Source: Chryseobacterium mulctrae
GTDB taxonomy: Bacteria > Bacteroidota > Bacteroidia > Flavobacteriales > Weeksellaceae
Assembly: GCF_006175945.1 (NCBI RefSeq)
Contig: NZ_VAJL01000002.1
Location: forward strand, 1 to 64,000
DNA length: 64,000 bases
Direction of reading: 5' to 3'
Shown here: positions 37,040 through 45,526 of the stretch, piece by piece
Layout: each line of letters begins with the position of its first letter
Numbering within the stretch: the first letter of the stretch is position 1
The notes under the pieces: model-generated
Database searches by the model: none
What the model saw: only the letters and a program-made list of their open reading frames with translations
What the model was told of the DNA's origin: nothing
Program-made: the position numbers and the translations under genes

Positions 37040-39690
37040 TGAAGTATTTATGTTTATTATTCATCATATTATTTCTTAAAATCTCTGCTCAAACAGAGAT
37101 AAAAGGTTTAGTATGGTCAGAAAATAAACAGGCGGTTTCAAGAGCCAATGTGATTCTTACCGATTCACAGGATAATATAATAACTTTCGTCTTTAGTGAT
37201 AAAGACGGAAGTTTTTTGCTTAATACGGATAAATTCGGAAATTTTAATCTGAATATTTCTGCGATGGGCTATTTTTCTAAGAAATTCCCTGTTTCTATAA
37301 TTAAAAGAGGTGAAAGCAAAAATTTTAAAACCATTATTCTTGAGACTGATAAAGTAAAAGAAATAAAGGAAGTAGTTATTAGCAGAACTTCGCCGATCAA
37401 GATTAAGAAAGACACTATAGAATATTCTGCTAAAAATTTTTCTAATGGAACAGAGCAAAATGTAGAAGATCTCTTAAAAAAACTTCCGGGAATTACTGTT
37501 CTTAGTGATGGTAAAATAAAATTCGGAAATAAAGAGGTTTCCAGGGTGATGATAGAAAATGATGATCTTTTTGAAAGAGGTTATCAGACACTTACCCAAA
37601 ATATGCCTTCCAAACCTTTAGATAAAGTTCAGGTTCTTAAAAATTATTCAAAAAATAAGCTTCTCAAAAATATTGAAGCTTCAGAAAGTATTGCCCTTAA
37701 TCTTACATTAAAAGAAGATGCCAAAGGTAAGTGGTTTGGAAATGTTTTGTTAGCTTCTACAAGTTATAAAGAAGATATGCGACAGGGAAAACTCAATCTG
37801 ATGAACTTTACAAAGAGACAAAAAATCTATTTTCTTCTGAATGCCAATAATTTGGGTTTAAATGAAATGAAGGGTGTAGAATACTTAACCAATCCAAGCT
37901 CGGATAATGATGTTGAAAATGTTGGAACCAATATTAACACACTATCAATAATTAATCTTCATCAAAAAAACTTTCAGTTTGATGATAAGCGCACTAATTT
38001 TAACAATGATAAGTTAGTTTCACTTAATTATATTTATAATTTTAAAACCGATTGGAAATTAAAGTTTGTAACTATTTTTAATGAAATAGAAAATAGAAAC
38101 TATATCAATTCTTTTTATAAATTTAATTTTAACGGTTTAGATTTTATTAATAGTGAGGATAAAATATGGAAGCAAAATAACAGAAATATTGTTGGGAAGG
38201 TAGAACTTTCAAAAGACTTAAAAAATAACTCAAACTTACAATTCTATAATAAAGTTTCATCCTTAAATGAAAATAATAATAATATTTTTCTTTTTAATGA
38301 ACAGTTGAATAATCAAATTGGAAAGAATGAACTTTTTGCCAACGAAAATAGATTGACTTACACTAAGAAAATAGATTCATCCAAAGCTTTAGTAGCAGTA
38401 GCACGATATATTTTTCAAAACCGCCCATATGATTTTACTGATGAAAATGATGTTTTTTCTCAAATACTAAACAATCCTGATGCTCAAAAAATAAATCAGA
38501 TTATTGATTCTAAAATGAATTTTGGGGGATTAAAACTTTCTTATCTTAAAAAGTATGCAGAAGAACACAGCCTGGAATTACAGTTAGGAAACGAGTTCAG
38601 AAAAGATTTTTTAAGCTCAAACCTTCATATTTTTAATTCAAATAATGAAGCGATAAGTTTTGATAAATCAGAGTTTATTAATCATACAGATTATGTTCAG
38701 AATAATGTTTTTGCTCAGATTAAATATAACAAAAAAGTAAAAAATTGGAGCTATGGTTTTACCATTTTAAATCAAATGATTCATTCTGATTTAAATCAAA
38801 ATAAACAGAATGGTTTCTATGTTTCTCCGTTAGCAAATATTGGTTACCAAAACAGAAAAATAGGAAATTTTAATTTGAATGCAGGAAGGAAATTTTCCAC
38901 AGTCAGTATCAACGATGTTTATACTAACTATATCTATCAGGGAAACAGAAACTTTAAACAGAGCAATGTAAATTTTGCTGTTTTGCAAGATTGTAATTTA
39001 GGATTTAGCTACAACGTGGGAGAGCAAATGTCTCAATATCTTAATTTCAATATTAATTTTTTCAAAAGTGGAGATTATTTGTCTAATAATATGATTGTAA
39101 ATCCTAATTACACTTTTAATCAAACAATTTTGGTAAAGAATAATAGCAATTTATCTGCAAGCTTAGAATTAAGAAAATACTTAAAGCCTATAAGATCAAG
39201 ATTGAGTATTTTAAGCTCTTATATGCAATCGGGCTATGAAAATAGTGTAAATAATCAACCTTTAATAAAAACTAAATTTATCAATTGGAAGGCAGCTTTT
39301 GAAATGAAATCAGGCTGGACAAAATTTATTAATTATGAATGCGGTTATGAATGGGCATTCAATACTATTTCTTCGAAAGTGAATTCTAACAAATACATAG
39401 ATCAAAAAGGTTTTTTGAACCTTTATTTTACTATAAATTCACAGTTTAGGATTGAGTCTCTTGTAGAATATTATAAATTTGGAAATACAGCTCAAAAAAC
39501 TACTCAGTTTTGGGATATTAAAGCGAACTATACTTTAAAGAAGTATAATATGAGTATTTTTATTCAGGGCAATAATCTTTTAAATTCAAACAGTATTCAG
39601 AGATACTCAATAAATAATATAAGTGAGAGTTTATACACACAAAGACTGTTGCCACGCCATATAGTGTTAGGTATTAACAAAAATTTCTGA
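37039..39690 (+). CDS. TonB-dependent-receptor-like outer-membrane protein (883 aa)
   Basis: The signal peptide is residues 1-17 (LKISAQTE). Residues 20-100 form a carboxypeptidase-regulatory-like beta domain (IKGLVWSENKQAVSRANV). A plug-like region follows (VEDLLKKLPGITVL, VSRVMIENDDLF). The rest, about 600 residues, is an outer-membrane beta-barrel ending in VLGINKNF. It is the last gene of the peptide operon, so a peptide or its product may be its ligand or export substrate. Its 3' half is duplicated at 59403-60864 in inverted orientation. Confidence 0.85.
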   Translation: MKYLCLLFIILFLKISAQTEIKGLVWSENKQAVSRANVILTDSQDNIITFVFSDKDGSFLLNTDKFGNFNLNISAMGYFSKKFPVSIIKRGESKNFKTIILETDKVKEIKEVVISRTSPIKIKKDTIEYSAKNFSNGTEQNVEDLLKKLPGITVLSDGKIKFGNKEVSRVMIENDDLFERGYQTLTQNMPSKPLDKVQVLKNYSKNKLLKNIEASESIALNLTLKEDAKGKWFGNVLLASTSYKEDMRQGKLNLMNFTKRQKIYFLLNANNLGLNEMKGVEYLTNPSSDNDVENVGTNINTLSIINLHQKNFQFDDKRTNFNNDKLVSLNYIYNFKTDWKLKFVTIFNEIENRNYINSFYKFNFNGLDFINSEDKIWKQNNRNIVGKVELSKDLKNNSNLQFYNKVSSLNENNNNIFLFNEQLNNQIGKNELFANENRLTYTKKIDSSKALVAVARYIFQNRPYDFTDENDVFSQILNNPDAQKINQIIDSKMNFGGLKLSYLKKYAEEHSLELQLGNEFRKDFLSSNLHIFNSNNEAISFDKSEFINHTDYVQNNVFAQIKYNKKVKNWSYGFTILNQMIHSDLNQNKQNGFYVSPLANIGYQNRKIGNFNLNAGRKFSTVSINDVYTNYIYQGNRNFKQSNVNFAVLQDCNLGFSYNVGEQMSQYLNFNINFFKSGDYLSNNMIVNPNYTFNQTILVKNNSNLSASLELRKYLKPIRSRLSILSSYMQSGYENSVNNQPLIKTKFINWKAAFEMKSGWTKFINYECGYEWAFNTISSKVNSNKYIDQKGFLNLYFTINSQFRIESLVEYYKFGNTAQKTTQFWDIKANYTLKKYNMSIFIQGNNLLNSNSIQRYSINNISESLYTQRLLPRHIVLGINKNF

Positions 39691-39775
39691 TTAATATATA
39701 AAATCTATTCAAAGCAAAAAATATGATAGATTTTATCCTTAACCCTGTTTTTTTTACTTTTCGTCGACTGACCCC

Positions 39776-39780
39776 CATTT
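39776..39780. repeat. Target-site duplication CATTT, right of element A
   Basis: CATTT directly follows the right IR of element A and is repeated directly before the left IR of element B at 45432-45436. Five bp is the usual Tn3-family duplication. Confidence 0.85.
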
Positions 39781-39963
39781 ACGCCCTGTAATCACTTCAA
39801 TATCCTGTACATGGATAGTATATTCCAGCTTTCCTATTTCTAAAGATGAAAGTATCATAAAAAGTATATCCATCATCGTAGCCGAATAATCATACCTTCC
39901 GGAAGTAATGACATTATGCTGATAAATCATTTTATTCTCTGTATTAACGTCTATTAATTCCAT
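39776..39963 (-). pseudogene. repB: repB, 5' part, interrupted by transposon element A
   Basis: The first 62 residues of a RepB-type initiator remain (MELIDVNTENKMIYQHNV... IEVITGRKW). The frame then runs into the transposon end, adding SVDEK before a stop. The rest of the same gene is at 44690-45436. The two parts join in frame through the CATTT duplication. Confidence 0.88.
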
Positions 39964-40041
39964 AATTATAATTTGAGAAACAAATGTAAAAATAAAAAAC
40001 CACGTATAAAACCACAGTGGCTTAAATTATGGTATTTAACA

Positions 40042-40125
40042 CTTATAAAAAGTGGTTTTTAGCTTATAAAAAGTGGTTTTTAGCTTATAAAAAGTGGTTT
40101 TTAGCTTATAAAAAGTGGTTTTTAA
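40042..40125. repeat. Four 21-bp iterons of the captured plasmid
   Basis: CTTATAAAAAGTGGTTTTTAG repeats at 40042, 40063, 40084 and 40105, with only the last end varying. The array lies 79 bp upstream of the repB start on the other strand, as expected for a RepB-bound origin. Confidence 0.9.
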
Positions 40126-40696
40126 ACTTATAATAGTCTATTAATCAAACAATTGCAGGTCTTTAAAATACTAAAATAAGAAAGTAATAAATATTTAAAG
40201 AATACGTTTGTTCAATCGGACTTTTATCTTTTCCATTGGAGCGAAAATTTTCCGGACATCCTGTCATGTGCAGAGTGGAAGAAAAACAAAAAGAAAAAAA
40301 AACAGAGATTCGAGAAAATCGGGTTGCGGGCGGATGTTATGTATCACATAATATAATTAATAGATAAAAACTATTGTTAGTGTGGTGATTTGGTGAGCTG
40401 TCCGGCTGTCTGATCAAGGCGATATCGCTTCCGGAAGTGATCTGAATTCTCCTTCAGTTTTTCTGTTTTTGCCTTTATTTTTTGCGGAGTGTTTAGAGTG
40501 TTTTTTGACTGTTCCGGATTTGCGATTTAGTTAATGGGCGATCTGAAGTATTATCATTTTGGACTGTTTTGATTAGGGTATGAGCTGGGCGATATTTTAG
40601 AATTATGGGAGCTGTACCTGGATAAAATAATCATAGGTTGCAGAATAAAAAAAGGAATTGCTATATTTGAGTAGAAAAAGTATGTTTTCAGTAAGG

Positions 40697-40766
40697 GCAA
40701 GTAGTACCTTTTGACGTCAAAAACCTACGCTATCGCTCCGATTTCTGCCACAAAAGGACAACTTGC
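40697..40766. promoter_or_regulatory. Candidate oriT
   Basis: GCAAGTAGTACCTTTTG (40697) and CAAAAGGACAACTTGC (40751) are imperfect inverted arms about 37 bp apart, some 220 bp upstream of mobC. Relaxase nic regions are typically flanked by such repeats near the mob genes. The nic site itself is not identified. Confidence 0.45.
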
Positions 40767-40887
40767 TTTTCTCCTATCGTCAAAAAGGGACAGCAGAATG
40801 CTTTAAGGACTGATGTACGCTTTTACAGAAAGGTAGTTAAAATGAGAATTTTTAATAGTCGGAAAAAACAATACCGGGGAAAATAAA

Positions 40888-40910
40888 AAGCTCTCCGTGT
40901 TGGAGAGCTT
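40888..40910. terminator. Hairpin upstream of mobC
   Basis: AAGCTCTCC and GGAGAGCTT form a perfect 9-bp stem. Read on the minus strand it is followed by TTTATTTT, so it would stop minus-strand transcription. Confidence 0.5.
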
Positions 40911-40985
40911 AATGATACAATAATAATGAGTTAGTTATATAAAGTATTTTTTAATGACCACTAAGATATAAAATACAACTGAATT

Positions 40986-41393
40986 ATGGAAGAAGAAAAT
41001 ACAGACGATTGGGAATCACTACTCCATGCAGAATTTGAGAAAGTAGATAGACAAAACCAATATATAGAGCGAGGAAAGCTCGGAGGTCGCCCGAAACTAA
41101 GCACCCCAAAATCGGAGCGTTTGGCTCTCAGGTTTACTCCTTCAGAGATGAAAATGCTAAAAGAAAGAGCGGATAAAAAAAAGCTGAAGCTTACGGATTA
41201 CAGCCGTTTGATTCTTTTAGAAAAAAAACTTCCGGACTATGAAAAAAACATTATGCTCACTGAGTATGCAACCAATTTCCGGAGAATAGCCAATTACATG
41301 AAGAAAGAAATATTTACTCCCGGAGAGCGAGCAGATCTGCTCAAGGAAATTGAGGGAGCAATAAAAGGCATAAAAACACAGGTAAAATGGTAA
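40986..41393 (+). CDS. MobC-like mobilization accessory protein (135 aa)
   Basis: GKLGGRPKL is followed by a ribbon-helix-helix-type segment (RLALRFTPSEMKMLKERADK) and helices, as in MobC/relaxosome accessory proteins that help the relaxase open oriT. It overlaps the relaxase gene by 7 bp. Confidence 0.75.
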   Translation: MEEENTDDWESLLHAEFEKVDRQNQYIERGKLGGRPKLSTPKSERLALRFTPSEMKMLKERADKKKLKLTDYSRLILLEKKLPDYEKNIMLTEYATNFRRIANYMKKEIFTPGERADLLKEIEGAIKGIKTQVKW

Positions 41394-42166
41394 TCTCTGC
41401 ATCTACAAGGAATGTGAGTTCCCGATCCATTGCGTACCAGCAGAGCGACAAGGAGCAGAGTGTTGAAGTTTGCCGGAACGGACTTTCCGGAGAGAAGCCG
41501 AAAGACCTGTTTGCAGAATTTAAAGAGATTGCGGATAAGAACCCCCGAACCGAAAATAAATACGTTACTGCGGTGATCTCGCCTCCGAAAGAGTACAGCC
41601 AAAATTTAAACCTTAACGATTGGGCAAAACTGGCAGAGGATTATTTAAAGCGAGAGAAAATCGGAAGGGATAATCAATATTTGGTGCATCTGCACCAATC
41701 TACGGACGACAAACATCTGCATATTATCGCCAACCGTATTGATTTTCACGGTAAAAATCAGGTCACGAGCCATAATATAGGAGAACGAGCATCCAAACAT
41801 GCGGAAGTATTATCCAAAGAGCGGAGCTGGAAGACGGCAAAAGAAATCAGCGGAGAGAAGAAAGCGGAAATCAAAAACGTTTTACTCCAGGAAAAAGGGG
41901 AAAGTAAAAGTTTGAGTGATTTAGTAGACCGTATGGATAAAAGGGGCTACATCATGCAGATCAGCAAGAACTCGAAAGGCTTAAACGGTGCAAGGATCAT
42001 CCCGAAAGCAGATATAAATACAAACCCTTCAGTATTAGAAAAAGTAACGAAACAAGGCTTTAAATTAAGCGATATCGATCCGAAACTGAAAATTAAAGAA
42101 ATAGCGTTAGATATCGCAAAAAGCATGACCAAAGATATATCGAGAGACATGGGAATGTCATTATAA
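41387..42166 (+). CDS. MobA-type relaxase (259 aa)
   Basis: The N-terminal half contains the relaxase metal-binding motif DDKHLHIIANRID (near residues 104-116), preceded by LVHLHQS. KYVTAVISPPKE is a beta strand common in these enzymes. At 259 residues it is a short relaxase without helicase or primase parts, as in small mobilizable Bacteroidota plasmids. It would nick oriT and pilot the strand into another plasmid's conjugation channel. Confidence 0.85.
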   Translation: MVISASTRNVSSRSIAYQQSDKEQSVEVCRNGLSGEKPKDLFAEFKEIADKNPRTENKYVTAVISPPKEYSQNLNLNDWAKLAEDYLKREKIGRDNQYLVHLHQSTDDKHLHIIANRIDFHGKNQVTSHNIGERASKHAEVLSKERSWKTAKEISGEKKAEIKNVLLQEKGESKSLSDLVDRMDKRGYIMQISKNSKGLNGARIIPKADINTNPSVLEKVTKQGFKLSDIDPKLKIKEIALDIAKSMTKDISRDMGMSL

Positions 42167-42186
42167 ACATTAAAAAAATAACAATT

Positions 42187-42753
42187 ATGGAAGAAAATAA
42201 GAATCAAAATCAAGGGAAGTTTGACCCAAAAGCAGTGGTTGAAGATTTAAAAATAACTACTGCAGCACTTCAACAGGAAACCCAAAAATTAAACTCCGGA
42301 ATCTCCGGAATGGATGCAAAGCTGAAGGAAGCCAGAACGCTGATCGATCACAGCCTGAAGGAACTCAAAGAAAGTGTTTTGGATATCCGTGTTGGAATCT
42401 CTCCGGAAGATCTGAAGAAGCTCGAAGCCTACAAAGATTATTTTAAGCATTATAAACCGATACTGTACATTTCCCTTTTTGTGATGCTTTCAGGGTGGGG
42501 ATTGGCTCTATTCGGGGCTTATTCCGGAATGAAGTATTATAAAGAAAGTGTGCGTACCAAAGAGGAAGTAAGAACGCAGGTTCTTCAGGAAATTAACCAG
42601 GGCGGAAATATTATCGTAGAAAAATCAAAATGGGATAGTTATGTAGAACAGTCGCAGGTTCTCAGGGCGTGGCAGAAGTCGAATCCCAAAGACAGCGAAT
42701 CATTAGAAATCTATTACAAAGGCTATCAGGATTTCAAAAAAGGGAAGAAATAA
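42187..42753 (+). CDS. Mob-operon membrane/coiled-coil protein (188 aa)
   Basis: Residues 20-90 are a coiled coil (LQQETQKLNSGISG). One membrane segment lies near residues 97-117 (YISLFVMLSGWGLALFGAY), and the C-terminal region is soluble. It follows the relaxase by 20 bp. Similar membrane-linked Mob accessory proteins are thought to connect the relaxosome to the coupling protein. Confidence 0.6.
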   Translation: MEENKNQNQGKFDPKAVVEDLKITTAALQQETQKLNSGISGMDAKLKEARTLIDHSLKELKESVLDIRVGISPEDLKKLEAYKDYFKHYKPILYISLFVMLSGWGLALFGAYSGMKYYKESVRTKEEVRTQVLQEINQGGNIIVEKSKWDSYVEQSQVLRAWQKSNPKDSESLEIYYKGYQDFKKGKK

Positions 42754-42794
42754 ATTGTTTTTTCCGACTATTAAAGCATTTTAGAGCGGTGATA

Positions 42795-42866
42795 ATTGCG
42801 CATAAATCGGCTTCGCCTACTCATGTATGTTGAGAGAATTATAAATTCTCTCAACATACATTCGGA
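42795..42866. repeat. 72-bp palindromic element, copy 1
   Basis: The core TGTATGTTGAGAGAATT, ATA, AATTCTCTCAACATACA (42824-42860) is a perfect 37-bp palindrome. It is preceded by a shared stretch (GCGCATAAATCGGCTTCGCC). The same element occurs inverted at 56780-56852 with one extra base. It is distinct from the terminator at 42885. Confidence 0.9.
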
Positions 42867-42884
42867 TAAGCAATCATAATAAAA

Positions 42885-42914
42885 AAAGGCTTCTACAATT
42901 TTGTAGAAGCCTTT
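42885..42914. terminator. Bidirectional terminator between mob and GLPGLI operons
   Basis: AAAGGCTTCTACAA and TTGTAGAAGCCTTT form a perfect 14-bp stem with A and T flanks, exactly between convergent genes. Confidence 0.85.
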
Positions 42915-42936
42915 GGTCTTTGGTTTGATTGAATTG

Positions 42937-43728
42937 CTATCTTTCAAATGAGTTATTAAATTTTTTCCCCATTTTTATTAAATTTTCTCTTTGTTCTTTA
43001 CTAAATCTCGGATTATCAGGATAAGGATTGCTCTTAAATTCTTCTCTTTTTTTGATGTATGCGTCTCGTGTAGTTCTAATTCCAGCTTCTACAGCTTCTA
43101 TTGTTTCCTGCTTTTTTTCAATTGCAATTATAGATATTTTATCATAACTATTAAAGTCCTCAACATCCATTACAAGACCTGGTAATCCTTTAAATCTATA
43201 AGGACCATCTGGAATTGAAATTTCTTTTGTATACCACGCGGTGTATTGCCTTTTATTAAATAAAGTAGTAGCTTTAAAGCAAGTATATCCAAGAATTTTT
43301 TTCTGTTCTTTATAATTTAAATTCCAAGTTGGATTTTCAGAATCAAATGTAAAATTATCTTTACCAATAGGGCTTGTTACTGTTACCTTACCATTATTAT
43401 TAAATACAGAATATTTAATTTTATATTTTGGAAGATCTTTAGCATTAATTTCAATAGGTGCTCCTGTTGTATTAGATAATTTACTTCGAATCGCCTTTCT
43501 TGTATCAAGGTGTGCTTGGCTTATATATAAAGAAGAAGATTTACCTAAAAAGAGAGTCATTGTCTCCTGATCTCTTTTTGCCACATCCAAAGTATCTGTA
43601 TTATAACTATAAAGATACTTTATTTCAAGTTCTGAAGTAATTCTTTCTTTTTGTTGAGAAAATAAAGTAATACTAATTGTAAATAATAATAAAAGAAAAA
43701 ATTTACTCATCATATAATATTTAAGCAA
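42937..43728 (-). CDS. GLPGLI family protein of the captured plasmid (about 257-263 aa)
   Basis: The start is probably MMSKFFLLLLFTISI at 43710, giving a signal peptide ending near LFSQQ. The family motif is YRFKGLPGLVMDVED near residues 182-196. The frame from 43728 overlaps the upstream peptide gene by 8 bp. It is the second peptide/GLPGLI pair in the window, here without a receptor gene. It ends at the strong bidirectional terminator. Confidence 0.85.
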   Translation of the reverse strand: MLKYYMMSKFFLLLLFTISITLFSQQKERITSELEIKYLYSYNTDTLDVAKRDQETMTLFLGKSSSLYISQAHLDTRKAIRSKLSNTTGAPIEINAKDLPKYKIKYSVFNNNGKVTVTSPIGKDNFTFDSENPTWNLNYKEQKKILGYTCFKATTLFNKRQYTAWYTKEISIPDGPYRFKGLPGLVMDVEDFNSYDKISIIAIEKKQETIEAVEAGIRTTRDAYIKKREEFKSNPYPDNPRFSKEQRENLIKMGKKFNNSFER

Positions 43729-43984
43729 GTCCCCAACCTTCTACTGGCGCAGCACAAAATTCTTCCATTTGTCTTACTTCGACATCAATACATCCTGGAT
43801 CATCAACACCTGGTGTGAATTCAAAAGTTTCAGTATAACCACAACTAGATGTAATTGTTACTGGAAAATAAAAAACAGCAGTCTTTGATTCTTTAGATTT
43901 AACAGTCTCTTCTGTTTTAGCTTCAGCTGCAAAACTCAATGTAAAGCCTCCTAATAGCAAGGATGCAAATAAAATTTTTTTCAT
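43721..43984 (-). CDS. Small secreted Cys peptide of the captured plasmid (87 aa)
   Basis: The signal peptide is residues 1-20 (MKKILFASLLLGGFTLSFAA). The mature peptide of about 67 residues has three Cys (TSSCGY, DDPGCID, EEFCAAP). It is the first gene of an operon with the GLPGLI gene and resembles the element A peptide in size, leader and operon position but not in sequence. TATATTTG on the minus strand (44026-44033) is a plausible promoter. Confidence 0.7.
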   Translation of the reverse strand: MKKILFASLLLGGFTLSFAAEAKTEETVKSKESKTAVFYFPVTITSSCGYTETFEFTPGVDDPGCIDVEVRQMEEFCAAPVEGWGLA

Positions 43985-44025
43985 AATTTGAAAGTTTAAA
44001 ATTTTGTTTTATTTAGTTTGAAGAT

Positions 44026-44033
44026 CAAATATA
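44026..44033 (-). promoter_or_regulatory. -7 box of the captured-plasmid peptide operon
   Basis: On the minus strand this reads TATATTTG, matching TAnnTTTG, 42 bp before the peptide ATG. Confidence 0.5.
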
Positions 44034-44075
44034 TAAATATTTCTCATTACAATGGAAAAAATAATATATTTAATC

Positions 44076-44122
44076 ATTGATGCAAATATATTGAGGTAAT
44101 ACGACAAAACTTGACGTATTAT
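44076..44122. promoter_or_regulatory. Conserved element upstream of the peptide operon, copy 1
   Basis: The core ACGACAAAACTTGACGTATT at 44101 matches ACGACAAAACTCGACGTGTT at 54119, with related flanks (ATGCAAATATATTGAGG against ATGCAAAAGTATAGGAG). Both sit 115-155 bp upstream of a minus-strand secreted-protein gene. Confidence 0.65.
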
Positions 44123-44137
44123 AATTAATATAACAAA

Positions 44138-44205
44138 TTTTTCAGCCGTCACTTCAGTCTTCTCATTTTTCAAACGTTTGCCGTTCGTTGCTCCTTAGTT
44201 CAAAA
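44138..44205. repeat. Backbone non-coding block shared with the third plasmid, copy 1
   Basis: CAGTCTTCT followed by TTTTTCAAACGTTTG and CCGTTCGTTGCTCC is matched at 55150-55222 by CAGTCTTCTTG, TTTTTTTCAAAACACTTG and ACGTTCGTTGTTC. It lies just downstream of the HTH accessory gene. Confidence 0.55.
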
Positions 44206-44209
44206 TTCA

Positions 44210-44686
44210 CTAATCTTTATCCAGTCCTTTTTCTTTGGCTTCAATGAAATTTCTCTGTACTAAATTATCAGAGAAGTTTTTAACGCTATGTACTAAACTT
44301 TCGTGTATCTCAAGTTGTTTATTATATGAGGTTCTGAAATACTCAATTTGATTTTCCATCGCTTTTAAATATTCTTTAGAACTTTCAATCTGTTCTTTTA
44401 GGAATGGGTACTCTGTAATACGTTTTTTAAATTCCTCATATTCTTCTTCAGTAAAGTATTCAACGTAAGGAAATTCCTCATTTTCTTGAATGTCCGCAGG
44501 TGTCCGCAGTGTGTCCTGAGATGTGTCCGTAGATGATTTTTTTCTTAACAGTTCAGCTACTTCTTCGGACAAGGTGTATTTGCCCCCGTCAATGCTGATC
44601 AAATCAGAAATCCAACGTCTAATAGTACGCTCATTTTTGCCAAGTTCGGACGCTATGTCCGCAGTTGAATATTTTTTGTCCGCCAT
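44210..44686 (-). CDS. HTH/coiled-coil replication accessory protein (158 aa)
   Basis: Residues 1-50 are a MerR/HTH-17-like DNA-binding segment (STADIASELGKNERTIRRWIS). The C-terminal half is a long coiled coil (KEQIESSKEYLKAMENQ). It starts 3 bp after the repB stop codon, so it was co-transcribed with repB. Similar genes follow repB in small flavobacterial plasmids. A remnant of the same C-terminus (NFIEAKEKGLD) occurs after repB2 at 58857-58890. Confidence 0.7.
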   Translation of the reverse strand: MADKKYSTADIASELGKNERTIRRWISDLISIDGGKYTLSEEVAELLRKKSSTDTSQDTLRTPADIQENEEFPYVEYFTEEEYEEFKKRITEYPFLKEQIESSKEYLKAMENQIEYFRTSYNKQLEIHESLVHSVKNFSDNLVQRNFIEAKEKGLDKD

Positions 44687-44689
44687 AAC

Positions 44690-45436
44690 TTATTTTTTCA
44701 CAGGTAATATTCCTTTTTTCTGATATACACCAACCAAGTAACCAACAGAATTTTCAATTTTCAATTTTCTCTGTCTGATCTTCTCATTTAGTTCTGTAAT
44801 TAAGATGTCAAAATCCTTTTCTTTTTCTTTTCCGGCAATCAACTCCGCCTGTTCCTGATTAAAGCCATAAGCAACGAGTTTAGAAGCGAATTTTTGAAGA
44901 TTTATAGATTTTTCAAAATCAATTTCTAATTGTTTAAACTTTTGAGAATTGACATGCAGCGTTACCCAATGAAAAGAGCGACCTCTCTTTTTTAGTTCAA
45001 AATCAATTTCAATATCCGTGTTTTCATTGATCTGTTTTTTAGCAATATCTAATACTCTTTCTTTAAATTGACTTATTTTATCAAATTGTTCATTCCCTTT
45101 TTTATCTATCAATCCAAGCATTTTTTTTAGTTCATCAATTTCAAAACGCTTACTTCCTACACTTCGCCATTGGCAGGCAATTCCGTACAACCGTTTTGCA
45201 TATTTTGAAGAACAATTTAGAACTGATTTTAGCTGAAGAGCTGTAAAATTATTTTTCAACTCGAAGAAGTATTGGGAAGCCAACGGATTAAGTGTAACAG
45301 TGAAGCTGCCGGTTCCGAGTAAGTATTTAACCCGAGAGAACAACCAAATTTGTTCTAAACTTTCTTTCGTCTCAATTTCAAACATTCGAGAACCGATACT
45401 TTCTGTTGCTTCTCTCAATTGTTTTAAGTTCCATTT
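44690..45436 (-). pseudogene. repB: repB, 3' part, cut by transposon element B
   Basis: The C-terminal 247 residues of the RepB initiator remain, starting KWNLKQLREATESIG. The two winged-helix domains are visible (YFFELKNNFTALQLKSVLNC; the C-terminal ELIAGKEKEKDFDILI tail matches repB2). Together with 39776-39963 it gives an initiator of 309 residues. As it stands it lacks promoter and N-terminus and is unlikely to start replication. Confidence 0.88.
45432..45436. repeat. Target-site duplication CATTT, left of element B
   Basis: This pairs with the CATTT at 39776-39780 on the other side of the captured plasmid. Confidence 0.85.
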
Positions 45437-45526
45437 GGGGTCAGTCGACGAAAAGTAAAATTTTGTACGTTAAGGATAAAATCTATTAGATTTCAATATT
45501 TAATAGTTTAAGTAAATGTTTCTAAT

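Larger units (their letters stand above)
31978..39775. mobile_element. Tn3-family transposon A
   Basis: Terminal inverted repeats begin GGGGTCRGTCGACGAAAAGT and extend about 48 bp, with the internal block AAAACAGG and a GTTAAGGATAAAATCTAT inner end. One G differs in the left copy (GGTCGG). The contents are a divergent resolvase and tnpA plus a passenger operon. The flanks are AGAAA on the left and CATTT on the right, so it lacks its own target duplication. The CATTT pairs with the left flank of element B instead. Confidence 0.9.
40126..40985. other. Non-coding origin/transfer region of the captured plasmid
   Basis: This is about 860 bp without a credible gene. It includes the inverted repeat at 40697-40766 (oriT candidate) and the hairpin at 40888-40910. 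The remainder is of mixed composition and shows no ORF or repeat I can name. Confidence 0.5.
39776..45436. mobile_element. Captured small mobilizable plasmid (about 5.66 kb)
   Basis: Joining the two ends through the shared CATTT restores a continuous repB of 310 codons including stop, with the junction residues RKWNLKQLREA. The segment also holds four 21-bp iterons, a putative oriT, mobC/mobA-like genes, a peptide/GLPGLI pair and an HTH accessory gene. These are the contents of a complete small plasmid. It was opened inside repB by a Tn3-type event. Confidence 0.85.

Noticed and set aside
39754..39963. A separate small gene of 69 residues
   Set aside because: It is the 5' part of repB running into the element A inverted repeat.
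42824..42860. Palindrome as the mob-operon terminator
   Set aside because: It has no T run and a perfect bidirectional terminator lies 25 bp further on. The palindrome is conserved on another plasmid in a different gene context.
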